Shown one piece after another: positions 8,885-18,376 of a stretch of 64,000 bases of DNA. Source of the DNA: Halalkalibacter krulwichiae (lineage in GTDB: Bacteria; Bacillota; Bacilli; Bacillales; Bacillaceae_D); the NCBI RefSeq assembly GCF_002109385.1, contig NZ_CP020814.1, positions 3,247,501 to 3,311,500 on the forward strand, given 5' to 3'. Every line of letters starts with the position of its first letter. Position 1 is the stretch's first letter. The notes under the pieces were generated by a model. It was not told where the DNA came from and did no database searches. It saw only the letters and a list, made by a program, of their open reading frames with translations. Both the position numbers and the translations under genes were made by a program.

Positions 8885-9076
8885 ATGGTTTCTGTTTGTC
8901 CAAAACATGTAAAAAACGGATTAGACAGTCTAGTGGTCCCACATGTTTATAAACTAGACCAAAACCAAACACGAAAGAATGCCTGTAAGTGTCAATTTTG
9001 TCACTTGAATGCGAATTATAAACTAGATAGTTTTACTGTAACTCAAACGAATAACGAGTTAGAAAAGCAGGGTTGA
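8885..9076 (+). CDS. Small CxxH/CxxC protein
   Basis: A 63-residue protein with CPKH near residue 5 and CQFC near residue 36, the two half-sites of a probable metal or redox centre. This pattern and size match the small Firmicute family called CxxH/CxxC protein (BA_5709 type), whose function is unknown. AAGGAG lies 10 bases before the ATG. The gene sits alone between two terminators, so it is monocistronic. Family assignment rests on cysteine spacing and length only. Confidence 0.65.
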   Translation: MVSVCPKHVKNGLDSLVVPHVYKLDQNQTRKNACKCQFCHLNANYKLDSFTVTQTNNELEKQG

Positions 9077-9105
9077 ACGATAATTTCAACCCTACCACCT
9101 TTTTT
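9069..9105 (+). terminator. Terminator after the CxxH/CxxC gene
   Basis: A 9-base stem (AGGGTTGAA / TTCAACCCT) with a 7-base loop, then ACCACCTTTTTT. It overlaps the stop codon region of the small gene. Confidence 0.75.
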
Positions 9106-9165
9106 AACACCGTTTAGATCTTCTAACTCTAGAAACTCTTTTGTCCGCCCCTGATTACATTTTTG

Positions 9166-10326
9166 TTAGAAAAAATCATAAAAGTATGGTACTTTTTTCG
9201 GAATCAGTTGATCTAACTGTTCAAGTGCTAGTTCATCACCGGAAATTCTCTCCAACTCCTTTAACTCACTTGCTTTTTGATACCCTAACAGCAATGTAGT
9301 TAACGTATTAATTGATAAGCTAATCAATTTTTCTTCTGTATTCGGATATGGGATGATGTTGATCGTGTTTGGTTTTACTTCAAATACTTGGTTGTTCCAC
9401 GGTGCATATTCATCTGTTACTTTTATCAAAATGTTTGTTTCTTTCGTTGCATTCTTCCAATGAAATGGATACTCCTCGAGAAATGGCTTAACATCAACAA
9501 TGCGTGCCATAAAGTATGGGGTCAACTCTTGCTTTACCCGAGGTTCCTTTAATGAAAATAGCAGCGGATCTCTTTCATGTAAAACCATCTCCAACTCATT
9601 AATCATGGAATCGTGCTGACATATAAAATTCCATAAGCCCCGTCTTGCATCACCACCAAGAGCAACAAATTCCTTTACTTTCATCTTTTTATCTTGAACT
9701 GTATAGATTATATATCCTTTCGCAACTTTCATCGTATCGTAGTAAATAGCCATTTGTTGATCTTTAACAAGCTTTCTCCACCAATCGTGATCACGGTGGA
9801 GCATTCCAAAAAGTTTAGTAGCATATTGAGTATAGACAATAGCTAAATCAGCAACTTGTCCTTCTTGACTCCGCTTCACCGTCCCCGTTGCTTCACGCTG
9901 AAACATAAGATCAGACTTAGTCATCGTAACCGTTTGTTTATTTGAAAACAGCTCCCAACCAAATTTGCGATAAAATGGTACAGAAAAAGGAAAGAGCATT
10001 GAGATCCTAAATTCATCCTTTTTCAGCTGTTCTAAAATGTGGATTAGCATTTCTTTCACATAGCCATTTCTCCGATATTCTGGATAGGTTGCAACACCAG
10101 CAATCCCGCCCATTTTTAATAGGTCGTCTCCTAAATATACCTGTAATGAGAGAAGATGTAGCTTAGCAACCAACTGCTTCTCATCCAAAAATCCAATTAC
10201 TTGCTGTTTCTTGAGCATTTCCATTATTTCTTCTATATCCTCTTTTGGAACCTTGTATTGAAAAGCATATTCAGATAACCGAATTGCTTCTAAATATTTA
10301 TCTTCATTTATAGGAATGACTTCCAT
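9166..10326 (-). CDS. Eis-family GNAT N-acetyltransferase
   Basis: A 386-residue protein with the three-part layout of the Eis family. An N-terminal GNAT domain (about 1-145) carries the acetyl-CoA loop GGIAGVATYPEYRRNG. A second GNAT-like domain follows, and then an SCP2-like C-terminal domain (about 280-386). The protein ends in aromatic residues, YFYDFF; in Eis proteins the C-terminal carboxylate of the last residue takes part in catalysis, so an intact end matters. Family members acetylate aminoglycosides or other amines, and whether this one confers resistance is unknown. It is a single gene, and the plus-strand genes to its left end at a terminator. Confidence 0.85.
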   Translation of the reverse strand: MEVIPINEDKYLEAIRLSEYAFQYKVPKEDIEEIMEMLKKQQVIGFLDEKQLVAKLHLLSLQVYLGDDLLKMGGIAGVATYPEYRRNGYVKEMLIHILEQLKKDEFRISMLFPFSVPFYRKFGWELFSNKQTVTMTKSDLMFQREATGTVKRSQEGQVADLAIVYTQYATKLFGMLHRDHDWWRKLVKDQQMAIYYDTMKVAKGYIIYTVQDKKMKVKEFVALGGDARRGLWNFICQHDSMINELEMVLHERDPLLFSLKEPRVKQELTPYFMARIVDVKPFLEEYPFHWKNATKETNILIKVTDEYAPWNNQVFEVKPNTINIIPYPNTEEKLISLSINTLTTLLLGYQKASELKELERISGDELALEQLDQLIPKKVPYFYDFF

Positions 10327-10402
10327 ACGGACGCTCCTTTGCTTGTTAAGAGTGATTCATATTAGTTCTCTATTCAACGGTTAAACTCCTTTAAGTAGAA
10401 GA

Positions 10403-10435
10403 AAAGAGGCTGAACATTGTACGTTCAACCTCTTT
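10403..10435. terminator. Hairpin between the Eis and UspA genes
   Basis: AAAGAGGCTGAAC pairs with GTTCAACCTCTTT (one unpaired base), loop ATTGTAC. On the minus strand it follows the UspA stop codon and runs into TTCTTCTAC, so it mainly ends the UspA transcript. Confidence 0.7.
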
Positions 10436-10438
10436 ACA

Positions 10439-10855
10439 CTATTTCACAATTAAAACAGGGACTTGTACTCGTTTGGCAACCTTATGACTTACACTTCCAA
10501 GCACCATTGTTTGAAGCTTATTTAAACCTCTGCTGCCAATTACTACGCAGTCATAATTACCTTTGTTCGCGAACGCTACAATTGAAGGGCCAGGATCACC
10601 ATGAATCATATGTACTTGATAGGTAATGCCCTCTTTTTCTAATAATTCAACAACAGGAGCGAGCTTTTCTTTACGCTTTTTCTCTACTTCAAATTTACTG
10701 TTATTTGTCAGTACATCTGACTTAGAGGTAGATTCATCAATTGAATAAACAACATCCATTTTTGCATGATGTAGCTTACATAAAGCAATTGCTTTTTCGG
10801 CTGCACGTATGGAATGCGTAGAACCATCTGATGCCAACAGAATACTTTTAAACAT
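10439..10855 (-). CDS. Universal stress protein, UspA family
   Basis: A single Usp domain of 138 residues. The N-terminus has the ILLASDGS strand-loop, and the C-terminal half has the ATP-binding pattern G-x2-G-x9-GS seen as GSRGLNKLQTMVLGS, so it belongs to the ATP-binding class. Such proteins respond to starvation and stress; the specific role is unknown. In many bacteria a usp gene lies beside a SulP permease, as here: the permease gene ends 127 bases upstream on the same strand with a hairpin between, so any shared function is an inference. Confidence 0.85.
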   Translation of the reverse strand: MFKSILLASDGSTHSIRAAEKAIALCKLHHAKMDVVYSIDESTSKSDVLTNNSKFEVEKKRKEKLAPVVELLEKEGITYQVHMIHGDPGPSIVAFANKGNYDCVVIGSRGLNKLQTMVLGSVSHKVAKRVQVPVLIVK

Positions 10856-10945
10856 GAGTGGACCTCCCTCCTATTCTTGAATCTAATGTTAATCAAGAGT
10901 TCACTCTTTGTAAAGGAAGTTTTCGTTATAACCTTCTAACATAAC

Positions 10946-10976
10946 AAAAAGACAGAAGGATTGCTTCTGTCTTTTT
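10946..10976. terminator. Terminator of the SulP gene
   Basis: A perfect 13-base stem (AAAAAGACAGAAG / CTTCTGTCTTTTT) with a 5-base loop. On the minus strand it is followed by TTTTTGTTAT and lies right after the permease stop. Confidence 0.85.
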
Positions 10977-10982
10977 ATATAT

Positions 10983-12443
10983 TTAATGTCCTGAAGCTTT
11001 AGAGATTCCAGCTAATCGTTTTTTTAACTTCTCACTTTCAGCGTTTAAACCAATAAACTTAACTTCGACATGGTTTTGCTCGAATTTCGCTTCTATTTTA
11101 TCAAGGGCACCAATAGCTGAATCATCCCAAAGGTGTGCATTTGATAGATCAATTTCAACATAGCGAATATCTTCTTTGTAATCAAAATTATTAACAAAAT
11201 CGGTCACAGAGGCAAAGAATATTTGTCCAGTAACCTTGTAAACTTTTTTATCTAAGTGATTTATGACACTCTTTTCAACATGAACTTTCGAGATCTTTGC
11301 AGCAAAGAAAATGGCACTCAATAATACTCCAGCAAATACACCAATCGCCAAGTTATGTGTCACGACAACTGTGACAACTGTGACAACCATGACAATTGCA
11401 TCCGTACGTGGGAGTTTATGAATGTTGCGAACAGATCCCCAGTCAAATGTACTAAATGAAACCATAAACATAACTCCAACTAAAGCAGCCATTGGAATTT
11501 GAACGACGAGTCCACCAAGAACTAGAATCAGAAACATTAGGACTGCACCAGCAACCAAAGCAGAAAGGCGACCTCTTCCACCAGATTTCACATTGATTAC
11601 TGACTGACCAATCATTGCACAACCTGCCATTCCACCAAAAAATCCCGCTACGATATTGGCAATTCCTTGCCCTCTGCTCTCTTTATTTTTATCACTTTCT
11701 GTATCTGTCATATCGTCTACGATATTAGCCGTCAGAAGAGATTCTAGTAAGCCGACAATCGCTAAAGCAAGGGAATAAGGAAGGATGATCATTAATGTTT
11801 CAAGATTTAACGGGATTTCAGGAATTAAAAATACAGGTAATGCCTGAGAAAGTGCACCCATATCTCCGACTGTGCGAATGTCAATACCCATATAAATAAC
11901 AAATGCCGTTATAAAAACAATGGCAACTAAAGCAGATGGAACAGCTTTAGTAATTCTAGGCAAACCATAGATAATAAATAACGTTACTGCTACCAGTGTA
12001 TACATCACCCAAGTCGCGCCTTCAAATTGCTCTAATTGAGCCATAAAAATCAAGATTGCTAAAGCATTTACAAAACCGATCATGACCGATCGTGGTACGA
12101 ATTTCATAATTCTAGCAAGCTTAAAGACACCAAAAAGAATTTGGAATACTCCTGTCAAAATGGTTGCTGCTAACAAATACTGCAAACCGTGCTCAGCAAC
12201 AAGTGTCACCATAACTAAAGCCATTGCTCCTGTTGCAGCAGAAATCATCCCTGGTCGACCACCGACAAAGGCAATAACAACAGCGATACAAAAAGAAGCA
12301 TAAAGCCCAACCATTGGGTCTACCCCTGCAATGATTGAAAAGGCGATTGCTTCTGGAATGAGTGCAAGAGCAACGACAAGGCCGGCCAATACATCGCCTC
12401 TCACATTCCCAAACCATTCTTGTTTAATAGATTGAATGTTCAA
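10983..12443 (-). CDS. SulP-family anion permease with STAS domain
   Basis: A 486-residue transporter. The membrane part (about residues 15-385, ten or more helices) contains the family signature [20 protein letters not shown], and the C-terminal part (about 390-480) is a cytosolic STAS domain with [20 protein letters not shown]. SulP proteins carry sulfate, bicarbonate or other anions, often with Na+ or H+. Shorter bacterial members such as BicA take up bicarbonate; substrate here is undecided. The start appears to be TTG at 12443, with GAGGTG 5 bases upstream. It has its own terminator at 10946-10976. Confidence 0.88.
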   Translation of the reverse strand: MNIQSIKQEWFGNVRGDVLAGLVVALALIPEAIAFSIIAGVDPMVGLYASFCIAVVIAFVGGRPGMISAATGAMALVMVTLVAEHGLQYLLAATILTGVFQILFGVFKLARIMKFVPRSVMIGFVNALAILIFMAQLEQFEGATWVMYTLVAVTLFIIYGLPRITKAVPSALVAIVFITAFVIYMGIDIRTVGDMGALSQALPVFLIPEIPLNLETLMIILPYSLALAIVGLLESLLTANIVDDMTDTESDKNKESRGQGIANIVAGFFGGMAGCAMIGQSVINVKSGGRGRLSALVAGAVLMFLILVLGGLVVQIPMAALVGVMFMVSFSTFDWGSVRNIHKLPRTDAIVMVVTVVTVVVTHNLAIGVFAGVLLSAIFFAAKISKVHVEKSVINHLDKKVYKVTGQIFFASVTDFVNNFDYKEDIRYVEIDLSNAHLWDDSAIGALDKIEAKFEQNHVEVKFIGLNAESEKLKKRLAGISKASGH

Positions 12444-12681
12444 CCTAACACCTCTTTTTCTATTTAATTATTTTGTTCGACTTTTGACTCTCACAAAAGT
12501 CGCGGTCCGTTGTTAACAATCGTATAGTAACATGTTCTCCACAAACTTCAAACACCCATGTAAGCGTTTTTCATATTTGTTTATCTTTCTTTTTCTCTTT
12601 GATACTATCTTTTTCTTGCCTATTTGGTATTCAACCAAAATACCTACACATAAAATTGCTCATCCATGAAGTTAATCCAAA

Positions 12682-12720
12682 CAAAAAAAAGAGACGCAAC
12701 TCTATCCCAACAGCTGCGTC
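12682..12720 (-). terminator. Terminator of the ring-cleavage dioxygenase gene
   Basis: On the minus strand GACGCA ... TGCGTC forms the stem, followed by TCTTTTTTTTG. It lies 15 bases after the dioxygenase stop codon. Nothing else was recognised in the 290-base gap to the permease gene. Confidence 0.75.
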
Positions 12721-12735
12721 CTTAGTTAAGTTGAT

Positions 12736-13713
12736 TTATTCTTTTACGAACTCTTTCGTACTTCTCACTGTATCAATCGGTCGAACCATTTTTTCAATCG
12801 CTTCACGTTTTGGTTCTAAAAACGGTGGCAAAGATAGCTTTTCTCCAAGTGTTTCATACGGCTCATCCCCCATAAAACCTGGTCCATCTGTAGCAAACTC
12901 AAATAAAATTTGCGGTGCTACTCGTGCATATAAGGACTCAAAGAAATAGCGATCAACATAGCCAGAAGTTTGAAAACCGAATTGCGGTAACCGTTCAATC
13001 CACTCATTTAATACATCGCGATCTTCTACACGAAATGCCACATGGTGAACCGTTCCATAGCCTTGACGCGCTTGCGGAAGCATGACGTTATGTTCAACGA
13101 TGACTTGTGCTCCATTTCCTCCTTCGCCAACTTCAAATAAGTAATGTGACCCTTCCTTGGCGACTTCTTTAAACAACAGTACTTTTTCTAACACTTCTTT
13201 AAAGTAATCAAATTGAGCCACTCGAATAAAAATTGGTCCTAGACCAGTAATCGCATATTGTAAAGGAATCGGTCCTTTTTGCCAAGGTGTACCGGATTCA
13301 ATCCCAACATTCAATTCATCAGAAATTAATTGATACTGCTGATCATCAAAGTCGACAAATGATAACGTCTTTTTCCCGAATTGTTCTTTGATCCCTGTAT
13401 GTTTCACTTCCAAGCGATCAAACCGGTTCACCCAATAATCTAATGCTGCATCTGTTGGTACTCTAAATGAAGTTTTCGCAATTTCATTTGTACCATGGGA
13501 ACCTTTTGGAATACCAGGAAAGTCAAAGAATGTCATGTCTGTCCCTGGGCTTCCTTTGTCATCAGCAAAAAATAAATGGTACGTTTGAATATCGTCTTGG
13601 TTGACCGTTTTTTTCACTAATCTCATTCCTAATACAAATGTGAAAAACTCATAGTTCTTTTCCGCACTACTTGTAATAGCTGTTACATGGTGAATTCCTT
13701 TTAAATGATTCAT
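12736..13713 (-). CDS. Ring-cleaving dioxygenase of the MhqO type (VOC superfamily)
   Basis: A 325-residue protein made of two glyoxalase/VOC halves. Probable iron ligands are seen in GIHHVTAI (near residue 8), VHHVAFRV (near residue 217) and the Glu of ILFEFATDGPGF (near residue 270). In B. subtilis the homologues MhqA, MhqE and MhqO are induced by quinones and hydroquinones and are thought to open their rings. The upstream region contains an MhqR-like operator next to a good promoter, supporting the same role here. Single gene with its own terminator. Exact substrate unknown. Confidence 0.88.
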   Translation of the reverse strand: MNHLKGIHHVTAITSSAEKNYEFFTFVLGMRLVKKTVNQDDIQTYHLFFADDKGSPGTDMTFFDFPGIPKGSHGTNEIAKTSFRVPTDAALDYWVNRFDRLEVKHTGIKEQFGKKTLSFVDFDDQQYQLISDELNVGIESGTPWQKGPIPLQYAITGLGPIFIRVAQFDYFKEVLEKVLLFKEVAKEGSHYLFEVGEGGNGAQVIVEHNVMLPQARQGYGTVHHVAFRVEDRDVLNEWIERLPQFGFQTSGYVDRYFFESLYARVAPQILFEFATDGPGFMGDEPYETLGEKLSLPPFLEPKREAIEKMVRPIDTVRSTKEFVKE

Positions 13714-13765
13714 TTTATTCCTCCGTATATAGTACTTTTTTATGGTTTAATACTTCAATTTAGAA

Positions 13766-13813
13766 TATCTTTAATTCGAGATAAATATATCATGTCTGCC
13801 TCTTCTTTGTCAA
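13766..13813 (-). promoter_or_regulatory. Promoter and MhqR-like operator of the dioxygenase gene
   Basis: On the minus strand a -35 TTGACA (13808-13813) and a -10 TATATT (13784-13789) are 18 bases apart. Immediately downstream is the inverted repeat TATCTCGAATTAAAGATA (13766-13783). It agrees with the MhqR operator of B. subtilis as I recall it (TATCTcgaatTCGAGATA type). Its position at the transcription start suits a repressor. Confidence 0.7.
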
Positions 13814-13820
13814 TGAAAAC

Positions 13821-13845
13821 AAGACTCCCTAATACAGAGAGCCTT
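13821..13845 (-). terminator. Terminator after the 95-residue membrane protein gene
   Basis: AAGGCTC pairs with GAGTCTT (one G-U pair), followed on the minus strand by TGTTTTC. The stem touches the stop codon at 13844-13846. Confidence 0.55.
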
Positions 13846-14131
13846 ATTGTTTCGTTTTATCCTTTATATAATGAATAAAAATATCTCGGTGGACTTCCTT
13901 ATCAATAATTTTTCGAACATAATATGGATCCTTCAGCAGCCCATTTTCTTTATCAGACAATATCCAATCCCTTGCATGAGGATTAGCCATTAAAGCTTGA
14001 AACCACTCCTCCTTTTCAAGCTCCTCCCAAAGTTGTTGAATAGCTACTTCTTTTCTTGGATACACAACCTTTCGAATCATTTCAAAAAAGAAGCCTCCTG
14101 CTAGTAAAACTAGTAAGAATAGTACAAGCAT
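13844..14131 (-). CDS. Small protein with N-terminal membrane anchor, unknown function
   Basis: A 95-residue protein I do not recognise. The first 18 residues (MLVLFLLVLLAGGFFFEM) form a membrane anchor; the rest is a charged, probably helical cytosolic part with WEELEKEEWFQALMANPHARDW. AAGGAG lies 6 bases before the ATG. It is separated from arsA by about 170 bases and a hairpin, so it is not part of the arsenic operon. The start and ribosome binding site are convincing, so the gene is probably real. Confidence 0.6.
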   Translation of the reverse strand: MLVLFLLVLLAGGFFFEMIRKVVYPRKEVAIQQLWEELEKEEWFQALMANPHARDWILSDKENGLLKDPYYVRKIIDKEVHRDIFIHYIKDKTKQ

Positions 14132-14214
14132 ACCCTTCTCCTTTAATCAAGCTTCAACTCTGTTTGTATTTTACTAAAGAAATCTAAGAGATGGGGGATT
14201 TTTTCCTAACAAAG

Positions 14215-14243
14215 AGCATACCAAATTATTCATTTAGTATGCT
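14215..14243 (-). terminator. Terminator of the ars operon
   Basis: A 12-base stem (AGCATACTAAAT / ATTTGGTATGCT, one G-U pair) with a 5-base loop, followed on the minus strand by CTTTGTT. It lies about 60 bases beyond the arsA stop codon, after a tandem repeat. Confidence 0.7.
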
Positions 14244-14256
14244 GAACTCTATAGTT

Positions 14257-14304
14257 ATTCCTTTATTCCTTTCTTCCTTTATTCCTTTCTTCCTTTCTTC
14301 CTTT
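14257..14304. repeat. Tandem octamer repeat, six copies
   Basis: Six uninterrupted copies of (A/C)TTCCTTT in the order A, A, C, A, C, C fill 48 bases and end exactly at the arsA stop codon (14304-14306). On the minus strand the unit is AAAGGAA(T/G), so the transcript would have a purine-rich 3' end. Copy number could vary between strains. Confidence 0.85.
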
Positions 14305-16055
14305 TACTGCTCATAACCGATTAATTTATTGGCTTGCCACGGAATCACAGCTGTACCTTGTTCATGCTGATTGGTAACAAAGTGAATCCACTTCTGTTCT
14401 GCCCTAGCACGACTTGTTAAAATTGGATCTGACGTTTTGGTCGCAGAAAAGCATTGATTTATGACCCACCAACTAGGTTTTATTTTAGCACGTGACAAAT
14501 CTTCTTCTAAGCGTGTTGCTTCATGTACAGGAGTTGCTTCTGGCAACGTTACGATTATTACGTCTGTTTCATCTCTATTTCTTAGCCTAGGCAAAAGCTT
14601 TGTTACAGCCTCTGGAACCTCTTTCGTCGATCTTTCTATCTCTTTATGATAAGACTGAGCGGCGTCTAACAACAAAAGAGTATGACCTGTTGGTGCAGTG
14701 TCAATAACTACAAAAGAATCTTCAGCTTGATCAACAACATTTGCAAACGCTCGAAATACAGCGATTTCTTCTGTACATGGGGAACGTAGATCTTCTTCTA
14801 AATATGCAAGCCCATTTTCATCAAGTGATTCCTTCGCTTTTTGCAAAACTTCTTCTGTATAAGCTTCCACTTCTTTTTTCGGATTGATTTGGCTCACAGT
14901 TAAATTTGCATTTGCCTTCGTTTCCGCTAGGACATAAGACAAGTGCTCAGCAGGGTCTGTTGTCGTTAAGTGAACGGAATGGCCAAGTTCAGCTAGTCCA
15001 ACTGCAACAGAAGCGGCAACAGTCGTTTTTCCGACTCCACCTTTTCCCATCGTTAAAACAAGACCTTTGCGCTTAGTTCCTAATTTCTCGACAACTTTCT
15101 TTAGTGAAGGAAGAGTAGAAGCTGCCTGTGTGCTCAACTGTTCTTCTTGCTCCATACGATCTTGCTTAGAAAACGCTCTTAACGCTTCTATACCAGTCAG
15201 CTGATACGGAACATAAGGCAATATGTAACCATGCATCGTTTTTAACTGATCAGGCATTTGTTCTAATGCTTGTTGCTGACGCTTGTAAAGCGCTGTTGCA
15301 ATTGAATCTGTCTGCTCATATTGTTGCAATAAACCATTAATAATCAGCAACTGATTCTCCAAACCAACCTCTTTAAGTTCTTTTGCTGCTTTACTTGCTT
15401 CTAATAATGCTGATTCATCAGGCCTAGATACAAGGATCAGCTTTGTTTCAGCTGCATTGGCTAACGCATTGACCGCTTTTGCATACAGTTCCTTTTTTTC
15501 TGCAAGACCGGAAAGTGGACCTAAGCATGAAGCACCATGGGTACTATCTTCAAGAAATTCAGACCATGCTGATGGAAGCTGCAACAACCGCAACGTATGA
15601 CCCGTTGGTGCAGTATCAAAAATGATATGATCATACTCTTTCGTGCGATCCGTATTCGTTAATATCGATGCAAACTCATCAAAGGCAGCAATTTCAACCG
15701 TACATGCTCCTGAGAGTTGTTCCTCCATTTGCGCTACGACAACGCCAGGAAGTTTATCACGAAAAGGCCCAACAACCTTCTCACGATATGCACTTGCAGC
15801 CTCTTCTGGGTCTAAGTTAATGGCATCAAGACCCGTTATTCCTATTATTGAAGTAGCTCCATAGCCAATCTCTTGGTCAAATACGTCCTGTAAATTTGAA
15901 GCAGGATCGGTTGAGACAATTAATACTTTCTTTCCTTCATCCGCCAATGCCAGCGCTGTTGCACAAGCAGTTGATGTTTTTCCGACACCACCTTTGCCTG
16001 TAAAAAACAAATAAGGGCTCATTGAACTCGAACTTGGTTGAAAACGTGGCTTCAT
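14304..16055 (-). CDS. arsA: Arsenite efflux pump ATPase ArsA
   Basis: A two-domain ATPase of 583 residues that energises ArsB for arsenite and antimonite export. Each half has a P-loop, FFTGKGGVGKTS (about 17-28) and LTMGKGGVGKTT (about residue 333), and the signature FDTAPTGHTLRLLQLP / IDTAPTGHTLLLLD. The three metalloid-binding cysteines are visible: SGACTVEIAAFDE, ASCLGPLSG, and RSPCTEEIAVF. The length equals that of the plasmid R773 enzyme. Its ATG overlaps the arsD stop (ATGA), so the two are translationally coupled. It is the last gene of arsRBCDA. Confidence 0.96.
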   Translation of the reverse strand: MKPRFQPSSSSMSPYLFFTGKGGVGKTSTACATALALADEGKKVLIVSTDPASNLQDVFDQEIGYGATSIIGITGLDAINLDPEEAASAYREKVVGPFRDKLPGVVVAQMEEQLSGACTVEIAAFDEFASILTNTDRTKEYDHIIFDTAPTGHTLRLLQLPSAWSEFLEDSTHGASCLGPLSGLAEKKELYAKAVNALANAAETKLILVSRPDESALLEASKAAKELKEVGLENQLLIINGLLQQYEQTDSIATALYKRQQQALEQMPDQLKTMHGYILPYVPYQLTGIEALRAFSKQDRMEQEEQLSTQAASTLPSLKKVVEKLGTKRKGLVLTMGKGGVGKTTVAASVAVGLAELGHSVHLTTTDPAEHLSYVLAETKANANLTVSQINPKKEVEAYTEEVLQKAKESLDENGLAYLEEDLRSPCTEEIAVFRAFANVVDQAEDSFVVIDTAPTGHTLLLLDAAQSYHKEIERSTKEVPEAVTKLLPRLRNRDETDVIIVTLPEATPVHEATRLEEDLSRAKIKPSWWVINQCFSATKTSDPILTSRARAEQKWIHFVTNQHEQGTAVIPWQANKLIGYEQ

Positions 16056-16408
16056 AACAATTCAATTCCTTTGGGTTTACTCGGTTGCTTTGTCAGAAAC
16101 TCAGCTGATACATCACCCCACTGAGCTAATTCCTCATTAGTCGGGTAACGACCCTTGAGCTTTATTTCTCCGTCTACTATGATCGTCGGAAGGCTTTCTA
16201 TCCCCTCTTGATGTAGCAATTGTTGAATTTGTGTTTCTTCGACAAATGCTTGAGGATCCGATGCTAAATTGAATCGTTTAATATCAACCTTTTGTTTTTC
16301 TAACATAAATATAGCCGTTGCGACTCTTGTTAATTCAGGATCTACACTCGGACCACAAACACCAGTATCACAACACATTGCTGGATCAAACACACGAATT
16401 TTTGTCAT
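16052..16408 (-). CDS. arsD: Arsenical metallochaperone ArsD
   Basis: A small (118-residue) thioredoxin-fold protein that hands trivalent arsenic to ArsA. The essential cysteines appear as Cys12, Cys13 and Cys18 in MCCDTGVCG when counting from MTKIRVFDP. I choose ATG 16408 for this numbering and because AAAGGAG lies 7 bases upstream; an ATG two codons earlier touches the ribosome binding site. The second vicinal Cys pair of R773 ArsD is absent, which is common. It overlaps arsA by four bases. A 140-base gap separates it from arsC. Confidence 0.93.
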   Translation of the reverse strand: MTKIRVFDPAMCCDTGVCGPSVDPELTRVATAIFMLEKQKVDIKRFNLASDPQAFVEETQIQQLLHQEGIESLPTIIVDGEIKLKGRYPTNEELAQWGDVSAEFLTKQPSKPKGIELL

Positions 16409-16414
16409 AATCAT

Positions 16415-16555
16415 TCTCCTTTCTATGAAACGGGTACATAACTATAGTGCTTTATTAAGAATACGAACGACAACAATCTTAGCAAGGATATTTCCGGAGC
16501 GGCTGCTATCCATTAACTTATTGCGTTCGGATTTCGATTAATAATCAAGACTTCA
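16415..16555 (-). other. Gap between arsC and arsD with a 23-codon open frame
   Basis: The rest of the ars operon is tightly packed, so this gap is unusual. It contains a short minus-strand frame from ATG near 16507 to TAG near 16440. The frame reads MDSSRSGNILAKIVVVRILNKAL and has no convincing ribosome binding site. It could be a gene remnant, a leader peptide or chance. I see no terminator or promoter of quality. Confidence 0.3.
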
Positions 16556-16975
16556 TTATTTACCTGTTTCTGCAAATGTTTTAATGCGCTCGCCAATTTC
16601 ATCACGAACACGTTGGAAGAAAGCCCACTTTTCTTCTTTTGAACCTTCTGCTTTTGCTGGGTCATCGAACCCCCAATGTGCACGCTCTTTATTAGGAGGC
16701 GTTGCAGGACAAACATCATTTGCGTGACCACAAAGAGTAACAACAAAATCAGCCTTCTTCAAAATTTCTTGATTAATCGTATCCGATGTTTGAGTTGAAA
16801 TATCCACACCAGCTTCAGCCATTGCTTTCACCGCACTCGGATTCACTCCATGTGCCTCAATGCCTGCAGAATAGACATCATATTTATCTGACAGATATTT
16901 CTTTCCCCACCCTTCAGCCATTTGACTACGACAAGAATTTCCCGTGCATAAAAAATAAATAATTGGTTTAGACAT
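16556..16975 (-). CDS. arsC: Thioredoxin-coupled arsenate reductase ArsC
   Basis: This enzyme reduces arsenate to arsenite for export. The 139-residue protein has a low-molecular-weight phosphatase fold with the P-loop CTGNSCR (Cys10 to Arg16). The redox relay cysteines lie in [11 protein letters not shown] (Cys82 and Cys89), marking it as the thioredoxin-dependent pI258/B. subtilis type. The ending is normal in length. AAGGAG lies 8 bases before the ATG. It lies 62 bases after arsB in the operon. Confidence 0.96.
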   Translation of the reverse strand: MSKPIIYFLCTGNSCRSQMAEGWGKKYLSDKYDVYSAGIEAHGVNPSAVKAMAEAGVDISTQTSDTINQEILKKADFVVTLCGHANDVCPATPPNKERAHWGFDDPAKAEGSKEEKWAFFQRVRDEIGERIKTFAETGK

Positions 16976-17037
16976 AATAATTGCTCCTTTTTATTCGTGT
17001 TTTTTATTAAATTAAAAAGCAAGGTCATTTGCTTTCT

Positions 17038-18348
17038 TTACAGAATGACATTTAACCAGAGATATAACCCGACAAGAGTAATAAATAAAGTAGGCACCGT
17101 TAAGATGATTCCGACTTTAAAATAATAACCCCATGAAATTTTCATGCCTTTTTGAGCAAGGACATGTAACCATAGTAAAGTGGCTAATGAACCAATAGGG
17201 GTTATTTTCGGTCCTAAATCAGACCCAATTACATTCGCATAAATTAAAGCTTCACGCATCGCACCGCTTGTAGCAGTATCCCCTATTGCCAATGCATTAA
17301 TTAAAACAGTCGGCATGTTGTTCATAACCGATGACAAGATAGCGGCAATAAAGCCCATCGAAATGGTTCCTACAAACATTCCTTGACTTGCAGCTGCTTC
17401 AATCACACTTACTAACACATCTGTAAGACCAACATTTCTTAAGCCGAAGATGACCACATACATTCCAATCGAAAATACAACAATGGCCCAAGGTGCTCCT
17501 TTAATGATGCCAGCAGAGCTTAACGCTGGGTTTTTCGCACTTAACTGACGGAAAATAAGATAAAAGATAAACGCAATCGGCATCGCGACAAAGGAAACAG
17601 GAATGTGAATAAACTCACTAATAAAATAACCAACTAATAAAACAGTTAAAATATACCATGATAACTTAAACAGCCGAGGGTCTTTGATAGCTTCATTAGG
17701 TTGTTTTAACTGGCCCATATCATAATTTTTTGGAATATCCTTTCTAAAATATAAATAGAGAACAAGGATACTCGCACCTAATGCAAAGAAGTTTGGAACA
17801 ATCATTCTCGTTGCATATTCAACAAAACCAATTCCAAAAAAATCTGCTGACACGATGTTAACTAAGTTACTCACAATTAGCGGTAATGAAGTTGTATCAG
17901 CTATAAATCCACTTGCCATAATAAAAGGCAGTACCATTGCTTCTTTAAAGCGTAAAGCCCTTACCATCGCTAAAACGATTGGGGTTAGGATTAGTGCTGC
18001 TCCGTCATTTGCAAATAACGCAGCGACTATCGCCCCGAGTAGCGAAACATAAAGGAACATTTTAATTCCATTTCCTTTGGCAAACCTCGCCATATGCAAG
18101 GCAGACCATTCAAAAAAACCTATCTCATCTAGAATAAGAGATATAATAATGATTGCGACAAACGTTAACGTTGCATTCCAAACGATTTCAGTTACAGTTA
18201 TCACATCGCCAAAATCGACCACACCGACAAGCAATGCGAGCGTAGCACCAATTGAGGCAGACCAGCCAATTGATAATCCCCTAGGTTGCCATATGACGAG
18301 TACAAGTGTAATTAAGAAAATAATCGATGCCAAAATAACCTCTGACAA
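17038..18348 (-). CDS. arsB: Arsenite/antimonite efflux membrane protein ArsB
   Basis: The membrane channel of the arsenite pump, 436 residues with about twelve helices, of the ArsB/NhaD ion-transporter superfamily. Typical segments are [33 protein letters not shown] and [14 protein letters not shown]. ArsB works alone on the proton gradient or as the channel for ArsA; arsA is present in this operon. Translation seems to start at TTG 18348, with AGGAG about 9 bases upstream. It lies 28 bases after arsR. Confidence 0.94.
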   Translation of the reverse strand: MSEVILASIIFLITLVLVIWQPRGLSIGWSASIGATLALLVGVVDFGDVITVTEIVWNATLTFVAIIIISLILDEIGFFEWSALHMARFAKGNGIKMFLYVSLLGAIVAALFANDGAALILTPIVLAMVRALRFKEAMVLPFIMASGFIADTTSLPLIVSNLVNIVSADFFGIGFVEYATRMIVPNFFALGASILVLYLYFRKDIPKNYDMGQLKQPNEAIKDPRLFKLSWYILTVLLVGYFISEFIHIPVSFVAMPIAFIFYLIFRQLSAKNPALSSAGIIKGAPWAIVVFSIGMYVVIFGLRNVGLTDVLVSVIEAAASQGMFVGTISMGFIAAILSSVMNNMPTVLINALAIGDTATSGAMREALIYANVIGSDLGPKITPIGSLATLLWLHVLAQKGMKISWGYYFKVGIILTVPTLFITLVGLYLWLNVIL

Positions 18349-18376
18349 TGTTCTCCACTCCTCTTTTTTCTACTCC

